A stretch of 64,000 nucleotides of DNA from positions 32,855,090 to 32,919,089 of the forward strand of contig NC_084591.1 in assembly GCF_033807715.1 (NCBI RefSeq), given 5' to 3'. The DNA is from Cololabis saira. Taxonomy: Eukaryota > Chordata > Actinopteri > Beloniformes > Belonidae. A model generated the notes under the pieces. The model was not told the origin of the DNA. It worked only from the letters and a program-made list of their open reading frames with translations, and did no database searches. Below are positions 36,001-44,346 of the stretch, piece by piece; position 1 is the stretch's first letter, and each line of letters opens with the position of its first letter. The position numbers and the translations under genes were made by a program.

Positions 36001-39000
36001 CTGGGAACTAGTGAGGATCATTGCTGGAATCCAAGTGGCCAACGTGTGGTTTGTCATTTAAACAAATTAAAGAGATAAAACCTTTTCTTTTCATCCCAAG
36101 AAGCATCACAAATACTGGATGTCATGACACCACGTCAGCAACATTCATCTATGACGTGCTACCAGACAACAACAGACCTCTCTGACACGAAGTCATCACT
36201 TCTCCACGAGAGCGACGACCCTGCAGCTGAACTACCTTAAATCTGCTCTACAGGATTTACTACCAGCTACGAGCAAGTGTTATCACCATGAAATGGTGCC
36301 AAACTTACGGTATCCTCCAGCTGTTGAAGTATGAAAGAATAAAAAAGGGGTAGACAAAAGTGATTAAGTGAATTAGATCAGGACGCCATCTCCGAGCGTG
36401 AGGCGGAAACCGCACACACCGCAGAGAGCAATCTTGGCTTGCTTTTCTATTCTGACCAATTTTTTAGAATAACTTTGGTTTTCTTTCACTTGCCGGCGTT
36501 TTTTCTTGGGAAAAATGAACGCCCAGAGCGTAGGGCATACTTCCCGCGTGTGTAAACGCCCTCTGCAATGAAACCGCTGTCAATCATCAATAATCAAAAA
36601 GATGCTGTTTATTGTTCAGACTCATTGATTATTTCAGCTCTACGCTCTAACATTGACGTCTTCTCAAGTAAAGGCGGTTTATCCTGTCCGTTCTTAATCT
36701 CAATGATTATTGTACCATTTAAATAAAAACAAAGTAGCAAACATCATTAAAATGTAACCAACTTCTGGGCTGTAACATCTTCAAGTTCAAAGTGAAAACT
36801 TAAAGTCACATGACCTTACCTGCCATTGCTCATTTGTTGGGGTGAATGTCTGGAGTGGTCTGAGGGTTCGGACCGCCTGTCTGGAGAGCGGGAGCGGCTC
36901 CTGCGACGCCTGTCGTGCGATCGGTTGGAATGGTCGGATGCCATAGAATGGATATCGGAAATGTCTGACGGACGAGAGCGAAAGTTACAGACTGAACGCA
37001 TGGACAGGTCCGACTGAACGACGTCCAATGCTCACCATCCCTGTCAGAGGCGTTGGCTGAAGGAATGCTGTCGTCCAGGTCGGGGATGTTCAGCAGCGTG
37101 GCCCTGTCGTCCCTCTGAACCACCATTTTTAGTTTGCCCTTTGACCTTTCTATCAGCTTCTTGGCGTCTATTAAGGAGAGGTTCTCCGTCACCGTGCCGT
37201 TAATCTGAGGGTCGGGAGAGGAGGATTTAAGACACGGGAAACTAAAACGGACAAGAAAGCAGCTGCAAACGATAACACTGGCGGTGTTTCACGCTCTTAT
37301 CAACGCCACACCAAAACAAGATAAAAAAACCCAGCTTTTTTATTGTCTCACAGCTAGAAAGTCCTGGGTTCAATTCTCGCCAGGGAAGGCTGTGGGTGAT
37401 GAGTGCCTGTTTACTTCCCCCATGACTTCAGCGCCCACACCCTGGGTGGGGTTGGTGAAAGGGCCTACTGTGTGGAGTTTGCATGTTCTCCCCGTGTTCC
37501 CTTGGGTAGCTAATGTGAGCTACCCTCACAAAAACATGCAACAGTCCTGGGCTATACATGCCCCCTCTGGCCAACCGGGGTGCCAGATGGGGTGGGGAGG
37601 ATCTGGCTGGAATAACGTGATCCTTCCACGCGCTACGTCCGGCTGGAGAAGCCTCACTCTGTCTGGTGAAAAGAAGCGGTCTGCTCACTCCTCAGGTTAA
37701 GGAGGAGACCTGAGCTCAGTGCTGGACCCTCCTGGGGTTGGCAGAGGAGAGCAATGGGAGAAAAATAAATAAATCAAAAATCGAGAAATGGGAAGAAAAT
37801 CTGGGATACAAATTTGACAAAAAAAAAGAAAAGTTTATCATGATTACATCGTAAACATTTAAAGTCATGTAAAAACAGTCAACTTTAGCCTGTAAAAGCT
37901 TCAACAAAATAAACAGAGACACGATAGAACGGAGCGACCGTTGCCACCGATGCCCATGCGACTTATCTATCCAGCGACCCCCGGCTGGCGCCTCTCTCAC
38001 TTCAATTCAATTCAAATTTATTTATATAGCGTCTAATAGGGATGGGCGGTATGGACTAAAAAATGTATCCCGATCATTTCTGGCATTTATCCCGATAACG
38101 ATAAAAATGACGATGAAAAAAATACCAATTCCACTCCACCTTTTTAACTATAAATCTATCACCACATTCAGCCTTTGGAGCCCCAGAAACACGTTTTCTT
38201 AGCTTATAAAATCACAAAGTAGAAAAAAATACAACTTGATAAATAAAGAAACAGGACAAATAAATAAAAGTTCACTGAAAATAAAATCCAATCAGCGATG
38301 ACCTCTTCTAATGTAAATAAAATGTGCAAATTAACCTTTGGTTGGAACATGCCACAAATTGGATACTATTGCAATTTTTTTTCGTAATGGTCAAACGTTA
38401 TATCAAAATGTAACAACCATTTCCTTCTGTTTTTGCAGACTCTGCATATAATAGATGATGTTTGCTCCTCGTCTCTCTTTTTAAATCCAAACCAGTTCCA
38501 GATAACGGAGCTGGAGCGTCGTTTAACAACGAGCTCCTCACTCTCAGATCCGCCTTCCGCCATGTTTGTTACAAAAAAACGTCATCAACGGGAATTTATT
38601 GTTTTTACAAATTCTTACCGTGGGGAATTTTTTTGACGATATATCGTGAACGGTAAAATATCGCCCATTCCTAGCATCTAATACAACAGATGTTGTCTCT
38701 AGACGCTTTCCAGAGGCCCAGAACATGACTGCACTTCATGAACGGCACTTCAGCGTTCATCTGAGGTGCATGAAGTCATGTTGTTCTGAGGCCCACACGT
38801 GTTCGGTCCACATGAACCGAGGCAAGATTACACCCAACTACAGCTCTGCACGGGGCGCTTAAACTGGCATGCCGTTATTCTTTCTTCTGCCATTTTTTAC
38901 CCCATAAACGCAGGCACCAACCCGTTCCCACCGCCGGCACCCTCAGTGCTCTGAAGGCTGCTTCATATTCAGAACTAGTCTGGTTACCGTCTCCTGATCA

Positions 39001-40836
39001 AAGTAAATCATTCATTGCATTATTTAATTATAAAAAAGACCTGTCAATCATGTGTGCTGCTTCCCCTCTCACCACTCACCTTCAGTACAACGTCCCCCTC
39101 CTGGATGTTGCCATCCCTGGCCGCCAGGCTCTCGGGGGAGATGTCCTTGACAAATATGTGGCTGGCCAGTCGCAGGCCATATTCTGCTTACAGAGTGAAC
39201 GACAGCAACAAAGATGATGTTAGCACAGAGTTCACATGCCGACACCCAACTGATTGCACTTGGCTGATGGCTGCTGCGCCCGCTGGGATTAGCGGCTGTG
39301 ATTAAAGAAGATTAATTGCTCTTTTACTTAGATTTACTTGAGTTTACTCAGATTCTGCTGAGGCTGGCGAGTTTTTTCACTCTGGCAGTCAACCAACGCT
39401 GATTTAGAGGTTTTATTCTGTTCAGAGTTGTACAGTTTTGTGTGGTAACTGTGTGCAAAGCAATAGCAGCAGGAACAATAAAACTAAAACACAAAAAAGG
39501 TGCCTCGCTACGCCGTTTTCCTTTAACATCACTGTCCCCGACTTTGTGAGCCTCACCTTCATTTTTACGGGACTTGACAAGCGTGACCTTGGCGGGGCGT
39601 GGGGGGAGATTGTGTGAGCGGCGATCGGTGCGTGGGGAGAGACTTCTCTCTCGCGAGCCGCTGCGCTCACGTTCCCTGTCTCTCCGCCCGCTGCTCCGGC
39701 CACTGCGCCTGCCCATCGCCCCGCCCACTCCGCTGTAAGCGCCGCTGCGTCCGCTCCGTGTCTCGTATATCTCCTCATCGTAGCTGTCCTCCTCCTCGTC
39801 ATGCTCCGACATCGTTTCCCTCTCCCCCAGACGGCCCATGGGAACATGCACCTTCCTCTTCCGTCTGATTGTCTGCCGAAAGGAAATGAGATTTGAAATC
39901 AACCTGACAACCAGTCTCTCCTCGTAAATCAACCGCTCCCCTCCTCACGTCTGTGTTTCTCCCAGCTAGTCTTACACAGGAATGTCCTAACACCATACAT
40001 GTTAACAGACTGTTGCTTCACACACATTTTATCATTCCTGACATGTTGATGTTGAAACTCACAATTTTGGCAATTTTCCCACTCTTGCGAAGTTGCTGGA
40101 CGGCGTACGCGTGCTCCACGTTGTCCATGGAGACGGCGTTGACCATGACCACTCTGTCATTCTCCCTGGAGACGAGAGACAGCACAAACAGAAGCACTGG
40201 AGCTCTGCAGGACCAGGCAAGGCCATCAAATGATATATCTAGATATCTGACAGCATCTTACTGCAGCAGGCCTTCTGCCGGGCCACCTTTCAGCACATCC
40301 GAAATGACAATGGAGGTCTCGCCGCTCTGAAAATGAGGGTTATCCCGACCTCCTGATATGGCTATTCCAAAGCCAAACCCTGGTGCCTTTATGGAGAAAC
40401 ACAGATTAGGATGTTCACTTATCTGTCCGAGAGACAGGCGGGAGAAAGTTATCACCCGTCAGCACAAATGCCACTTAACGGTTTTTCCTATAAATCACAT
40501 TTTCAGTACGAGTGAGATACAACTGCCCCAGGCTCCAGAATGACACATGGTTTTTCACCATGCACTATTAGCTCCAGCCTCTTCGCTCTAGTCTCTTAGC
40601 GCCAGTCCTTTAGCTCCAGTCTCTTAGCACTAGTGTCTTAGCTCCAGAGTGAAATGCAGCCTACTAAATAGGCAACAGGAGGGAAGGTGAACGCTGGGAT
40701 GGAAGAAGACAAAGCTACACGGCCCGGATCTCTACAACCCAGGATATAAAGAGCAAACGGAAATCTAACAAATACTTACCCTGTGTAGCGTTACTGTGTG
40801 CTGTTCCCAAATGACTGTCTCCTCCATCGCTGCACT
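9501..40836 (-). CDS. tjp1: Tight junction protein ZO-1 (tjp1), 27 coding exons
   Basis: ZO-1 is the cytoplasmic membrane-associated guanylate kinase scaffold of tight junctions. It binds claudins (PDZ1), other ZO proteins (PDZ2), JAMs (PDZ3), occludin (SH3-GUK) and actin (C-terminal half). Exons, 5' to 3': 40780-40836, 40262-40386, 40063-40165, 39557-39872, 39080-39183, 37036-37204, 36820-36964, 35704-35831, 32137-32242, 30647-30797, 30055-30163, 29748-29967, 28694-28878, 28510-28605, 28323-28405, 28022-28232, 27817-27917, 26408-26758, 24613-24795, 22194-23045, 20728-20819, 15514-15729, 15298-15434, 14187-14646, 12492-12709, 12056-12199, 9501-9595. The total is 5157 nt, with codon phase preserved at every junction. 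The first exon here begins [10 protein letters not shown] in phase 0; mammalian ZO-1 has about ten residues before this, which I could not locate. The a or b teleost copy is not resolved. Confidence 0.97.
10419..11280. mobile_element. Miniature element with 'aaaggggacctattatg' ends
   Basis: The left end ttaaaggggacctattatgg (10419) and the right end cataataggtcccgttttac (11261-11280) are inverted repeats of about 13-18 bp enclosing about 860 bp without a transposase frame. TTAA at the left end would suit a piggyBac/Kolobok-type target, but the right end is degraded. It is in the last tjp1 intron. Confidence 0.65.
11516..11888. mobile_element. Palindromic Tc1/mariner-like miniature element, copy 1
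   Basis: The left arm caggactgtctcagaaaatt (from 11519) mirrors the right arm ending tctgagacagtcctg, and complementarity extends through nearly the whole ~365 bp. The flanks are TA, as expected for Tc1/mariner. No transposase is present. A second copy is at 27227-27611. Confidence 0.85.
12731..14112. mobile_element. Large inverted-repeat element A ('cccaat...ccctac' ends) with embedded foldback
   Basis: The left end is caatcccaatacaccccc and the right end is ggggggattgggactgg, inverted. The interior (12900-13005, 13500-13680, 13720-13930) matches element B at 21037-22157 closely, including tttttatgcagaaactaact and gcattctgggaa. A 126-bp foldback (13553-13678) sits inside both copies. I see no transposase and have not assigned a superfamily. 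It fills the tjp1 intron between exons 12492-12709 and 14187-14646. Confidence 0.75.
13553..13678. repeat. Foldback element, copy 1
   Basis: gctgatttatggttccacgt at the left is mirrored by acgtggaaccataaatcagc at the right, with cagagcctacggcgta / tacgccgtaggctctg inside, giving near-complete self-complementarity. Other copies are at 21603-21729, 34346-34471 and 59647-59768. Confidence 0.9.
14187..14646 (-). CDS. tjp1: tjp1 exon: conserved C-terminal segment before ZU5
   Basis: A 460-bp exon encoding ..[58 protein letters not shown] and [33 protein letters not shown]. The [19 protein letters not shown] block matches ZO-1. Its acceptor is about 38 bp from a hAT-like element in the neighbouring intron. 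Confidence 0.95.
14685..15220. mobile_element. hAT-like miniature element ('cagggttc' ends)
   Basis: The ends cagggttcatacacatttta and ttcaaaacgtacgaaccctg are imperfect inverted repeats. The direct repeat aaaagt flanks it (14679-14684 and 15221-15226). Subterminal ccatgacttttcca motifs recur on both sides. There is no coding capacity. Confidence 0.7.
15298..20819 (-). CDS. tjp1: tjp1 exons: actin-binding region side
   Basis: Exons 20728-20819 ([20 protein letters not shown]), 15514-15729 ([40 protein letters not shown]) and 15298-15434 ([20 protein letters not shown]). The [21 protein letters not shown] block is a hallmark of ZO-1 and falls in the part that binds F-actin in mammals. The 5-kb intron between the first two is filled by nested L1 elements. 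Confidence 0.95.
15931..20515 (-). mobile_element. L1-type LINE fragment (host of a second L1), 3' end
   Basis: On the minus strand, 16605-16378 encodes [40 protein letters not shown] and [12 protein letters not shown], the C-terminal Cys/His segment of an L1-clade reverse transcriptase. A 3' UTR and a poly-A (T-run at 15931-15941) follow. The copy is interrupted at 16763-20480 by another L1 and resumes at 20481 for a few tens of bases before it is lost. It is a 5'-truncated dead copy. Confidence 0.8.
16763..20480 (-). mobile_element. Young 5'-truncated L1-clade LINE with open reverse transcriptase frame
   Basis: A 17-bp target duplication (atctcttgaattgtttt) lies at 16746-16762 and 20481-20497. 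The poly-A side is the T/A-rich tract at 16763 onward. The frame is open from the truncation point near 20480 to the stop at 17051. It holds the end of the apurinic endonuclease ([15 protein letters not shown]), the reverse transcriptase ([16 protein letters not shown], about residue 328; YADDVVLF, about residue 560) and a Cys-rich C-terminus ([18 protein letters not shown]). The codon at 20431-20429 is TTG, inside the endonuclease, and not a real start. ORF1 and the endonuclease N-terminus are absent. Confidence 0.93.
21037..22157. mobile_element. Large inverted-repeat element B, second copy of element A
   Basis: It shares long stretches with 12731-14112. There is a clean inner terminus near 21141 (gggccctgtcccaattc) matched by gtattggcacagggcc at the right end (22142-22157). 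The outer stretch 21037-21140 repeats the left terminus and may be a second partial copy. It contains foldback copy 2 at 21603-21729. It lies in a tjp1 intron and ends about 36 bp before the donor of the long exon. Confidence 0.75.
21603..21729. repeat. Foldback element, copy 2
   Basis: Same arms as copy 1 (gctgatttatgggtccgcgt / acgcggaaccataaatcagc) with some decay in the centre. Confidence 0.85.
22194..23045 (-). CDS. tjp1: tjp1 long exon: proline/tyrosine-rich region
   Basis: An 852-bp exon of 284 codons, from [15 protein letters not shown] through many Tyr-Pro/Asp-Arg repeats ([34 protein letters not shown]) to [37 protein letters not shown]. It corresponds to the large unstructured C-terminal half of ZO-1. 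Long open frames on the opposite strand here are shadows of its GC-rich composition. Confidence 0.95.
23513..24101. mobile_element. hAT-like miniature element, 'tagggctgggcgata' family, copy 1
   Basis: The ends tagggctgggcgatat and atatcgcccagcccta are exact inverted repeats. An exact 8-bp target duplication, cagtgagc, lies at 23505-23512 and 24102-24109, as expected for hAT. The interior is AT-rich with no transposase. A second copy in opposite orientation is at 43711-44338. Confidence 0.92.
24613..24795 (-). CDS. tjp1: tjp1 exon: in-phase proline-rich cassette, possibly the alternatively spliced alpha region
   Basis: This exon is 183 bp (61 codons) with both borders in phase 0. It runs from [20 protein letters not shown] through a [14 protein letters not shown] run to GPEPK. 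Skipping it would keep the frame. Its position after the acidic region matches the alternatively spliced alpha segment of mammalian ZO-1, but alternative use is inferred. An upstream in-frame ATG at about 24817 (MSPNDASQ) is read into the intron and is probably not a start. Confidence 0.8.
25301..26213. mobile_element. hAT-like miniature element ('tagggctgggactcg' ends)
   Basis: The ends tagggctgggactcgatta and tttagcgcgt-type / agtcccagcctta are imperfect inverted repeats. An exact 8-bp duplication, atttagat, lies at 25293-25300 and 26214-26221. The element contains a still smaller inverted-repeat element near 25926-26042. Confidence 0.9.
25926..26042. mobile_element. Small inverted-repeat element nested two levels deep
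   Basis: tgcgtccgaaatgccatact at the left pairs with agtatgcgatttcggacgca at the right, enclosing about 117 bp. Short ctctc-like sequence lies on both sides. It is inside the hAT-like element 25301-26213. Confidence 0.75.
26408..26758 (-). CDS. tjp1: tjp1 exon: acidic U6 region
   Basis: A 351-bp in-phase exon encoding [56 protein letters not shown] and [11 protein letters not shown], then a Pro-rich tail ending GFKLAAPQQ. This acidic stretch after GUK is characteristic of ZO-1 and modulates ligand binding to the SH3-GUK module. Confidence 0.95.
26790..27785 (-). mobile_element. Jockey/CR1-type LINE 3' fragment, interrupted by a Tc1-like element
   Basis: On the minus strand near 27780-27640, the protein fragment [35 protein letters not shown] looks like the C-terminus of a CR1/Jockey-group reverse transcriptase. 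The 3' UTR-like sequence continues at 27225-26790, beyond the Tc1-like insertion, and carries AAT/GAT microsatellite at 27000-27110. It lies about 30 bp from the donor of the last GUK exon. Confidence 0.65.
27227..27611. mobile_element. Palindromic Tc1/mariner-like miniature element, copy 2
   Basis: Same family as 11516-11888: caggactgtctcagaaaatt at the left, and aaattttctgagtaagtcctg at the right with small changes. Nearly the whole element is one long palindrome; the centre includes a 20+ T run. It sits inside the LINE fragment 26790-27785. Confidence 0.85.
27817..28605 (-). CDS. tjp1: tjp1 exons: guanylate-kinase-like domain
   Basis: Exons 28510-28605, 28323-28405, 28022-28232 and 27817-27917. 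They encode [80 protein letters not shown] and [20 protein letters not shown]. The ATP-binding P-loop of real guanylate kinases is absent (GPIADVAR), as in other ZO proteins, so the domain is a protein-binding module (occludin) and not an enzyme. Confidence 0.95.
28694..29967 (-). CDS. tjp1: tjp1 exons: SH3 domain and U5/hinge
   Basis: Exon 29748-29967 encodes [61 protein letters not shown], the SH3 fold of ZO-1. Exon 28694-28878 encodes [40 protein letters not shown] and [16 protein letters not shown], the U5 hinge before GUK. The donor of the SH3 exon lies inside the target duplication of a hAT-like element that begins 9 bases into the intron. Confidence 0.95.
28966..29739. mobile_element. 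hAT-like miniature element at the SH3 exon donor
   Basis: The ends tagggctggggatcc and tttcaacacaggccta are degenerate inverted repeats. An exact 8-bp duplication, gcggtcac, lies at 28958-28965 and 29740-29747. The right copy is positions +1 to +8 of the tjp1 intron on the minus strand (GTGACCGC), so it contains the GT donor. The interior carries several tcgattc-rich stretches and no transposase. Confidence 0.92.
30055..32242 (-). CDS. tjp1: tjp1 exons: PDZ3 and its approach
   Basis: Exons 32137-32242 ([20 protein letters not shown]), 30647-30797 ([39 protein letters not shown]) and 30055-30163 ([34 protein letters not shown]). This is PDZ3, which contacts JAM-A and works with the SH3-GUK unit. 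A hAT-like element of 1056 bp (30884-31939) fills most of the intron between the first two. Confidence 0.95.
30164..30646. other. tjp1: tjp1 intron, no recognised feature
   Basis: I see nothing beyond the flanking splice sites. Confidence 0.5.
30884..31939. mobile_element. hAT-like miniature element ('taagggtgtaac' ends)
   Basis: The ends taagggtgtaacaatat and cgttacacccct a are inverted repeats (one mismatch in the first bases). An exact 8-bp duplication, gcgtctag, lies at 30876-30883 and 31940-31947. Subterminal atcgtgac/gtcacgat repeats are present. There is no transposase. Confidence 0.92.
34049..34918. mobile_element. hAT-like element inserted in the minisatellite
   Basis: The ends tagggatgggaatcgagaac and tcaattcccatcccta are inverted repeats. 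The flanking 8 bp, ggcgtcgc, occur on both sides (34041-34048 and 34919-34926); because the target is itself a repeat, this alone does not prove the duplication. A foldback (34346-34471) lies inside. Confidence 0.85.
34346..34471. repeat. Foldback element, copy 3
   Basis: Arms gctgatttatggttccgcgt and atgcagaaccataattcatgc with the inner cagagcctatggcgta / tatgccgtaggcactg pair. It is nested in the hAT-like element 34049-34918. Confidence 0.85.
35704..36964 (-). CDS. tjp1: tjp1 exons: basic Ser/Arg linker between PDZ2 and PDZ3
   Basis: Exons 36820-36964 and 35704-35831. They encode [52 protein letters not shown] and a Pro/Lys-rich end ..KKLPPLPG. The first is separated from the PDZ2 exon by an intron of only 71 bp (36965-37035). 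The 987 bp between the two exons, apart from the exons themselves, shows nothing I recognise. Confidence 0.93.
35832..36819. other. tjp1: tjp1 intron, no recognised feature
   Basis: I see no repeat or exon that I can support here. Confidence 0.5.
37036..39183 (-). CDS. tjp1: tjp1 exons: PDZ2
   Basis: Exons 39080-39183 and 37036-37204. The first uses the acceptor GTAAGCAG and encodes [31 protein letters not shown]. The second encodes [41 protein letters not shown]-1 PDZ2 is the dimerisation and ZO-2/ZO-3 and connexin-binding module. The 1.9-kb intron between them carries a SINE and a hAT-like element. Confidence 0.95.
37335..37772 (+). mobile_element. tRNA-derived SINE
   Basis: A promoter-B-like box (tcctgggttcaattctcgcc, near 37362) is followed by a body with tgtggagtttgcatgttctc and an A-rich end (agaaaaataaataaat, near 37758-37772). 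This order is typical of tRNA-derived fish SINEs. It is old and diverged; I do not assign a family. Confidence 0.65.
38008..38735. repeat. Dispersed repeat 'tcaaatttatttatatagcg', split by a hAT-like element
   Basis: ttcaaatttatttatatagc followed by gtctaatacaacag...gacgctttccagagg resembles a very common teleost repeat end. It is interrupted at 38037-38673 by a hAT-like element and resumes after it. Confidence 0.6.
38037..38673. mobile_element. hAT-like miniature element ('tagggatgggcggtat' ends)
   Basis: The ends tagggatgggcggtat and atatcgcccattccta are inverted repeats. The 8-bp flanks gcgtctaa (38029-38036) and gcatctaa (38674-38681) match at 7 of 8. There is no transposase. Confidence 0.85.
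39184..39556. other. tjp1: tjp1 intron, no recognised feature
   Basis: Nothing recognised besides splice sites. Confidence 0.5.
39557..39872 (-). CDS. tjp1: tjp1 exon: PDZ1-PDZ2 linker, Arg/Ser-rich
   Basis: A 316-bp exon encoding [19 protein letters not shown], then an acidic [15 protein letters not shown] block, a long Arg/Ser/Gly stretch ([20 protein letters not shown]), and [23 protein letters not shown] leading into PDZ2. The repetitive RS composition suggests phosphorylation and low structure. Compared with the mammalian linker as I know it, the Gly/Arg part appears expanded. Confidence 0.95.
40063..40836 (-). CDS. tjp1: tjp1 exons: N-terminus and PDZ1
   Basis: Exons 40780-40836, 40262-40386 and 40063-40165. 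They encode [17 protein letters not shown], then the carboxylate-binding loop [13 protein letters not shown], and end [32 protein letters not shown]. This is PDZ1, which in known ZO-1 proteins binds the C-termini of claudins. An ATG at 40827-40825 in the first exon could serve as an internal start (MEETVIW) if no upstream coding exon is used. A splice acceptor before AGT suggests one exists. Confidence 0.95.
40567..40648. repeat. Degenerate ~20-bp tandem repeat
   Basis: Four to five loose copies of ttagctccagtctc occur in the intron between tjp1 exons 40262-40386 and 40780-40836. Confidence 0.6.
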
Positions 40837-43710
<2,874 letters not shown>

Positions 43711-44338
43711 TAGGGCTGGGCGATATGGACCAAAAGTCATATCTCGATATTTTCTAGCTGAATGGCGATACTCGATATATATTGATATTTTTTCTGTGAC
43801 ATAATTGGGGTTTCCCCCAAAGCATTATAGCATAGCATCTCTGTTAGCTTCATTTTTTTCTGAGGCAAACCCTTAAGTCAGTTTTAATACAAAGCCTCGT
43901 GCCAAATGTCACACAGGTACCTTTATTGACAGAGGTCTGCACAATATCAAAATGTATAAAACAAATGAAATAAAAAATAAACTGCCTGCATATATAGAAT
44001 TAAAATGCTTCTTGAATAAAATAAAACAAATATCCCTTTCCTGCATAACAATTAAATTAAAATACACTGTGCAATTAATACAATGTAGACAGTAACAGGC
44101 AGACTTTTCCACTGAGGTTGACAGTTGTGCAAATAACAAAACATTTGTGCAAATCTCAAATAAAACATTCAAGTCAATTTGTCACAAAATAAGCTATATC
44201 AAAATCATTAAAAATAAAAGAATAAAAAATATATATATATATTTTTTTTAAATCGATATAAACGATATAGTCTCGTACCATATTGCGTTTGAAAATATAT
44301 CGATATATATTAAAATCTCGATATATCGCCCAGCCCTA
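43711..44338. mobile_element. hAT-like miniature element, 'tagggctgggcgata' family, copy 2
   Basis: Same family as 23513-24101 but inverted. The ends tagggctgggcgatat and atatcgcccagcccta match exactly, and an exact 8-bp duplication, cttcaact, lies at 43703-43710 and 44339-44346. The interior is alignable by eye to copy 1 in reverse complement. Confidence 0.93.
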
Positions 44339-44346
44339 CTTCAACT

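Noticed and set aside
37015..37035. A 21-bp intron between tjp1 exons
   Set aside because: Too short for splicing; the acceptor at 36965 restores the expected ZO-1 sequence with a 71-bp intron.
38717..38792. Palindrome around agaacatgactgcacttcatg
   Set aside because: The arms match only in part, with shifts; not strong enough to report as a feature.
39184..39186. Acceptor CTGTAAG giving three more bases in the PDZ2 exon
   Set aside because: It breaks the phase with the preceding exon; the CAG three bases on gives the correct NE-EYGLRL junction.
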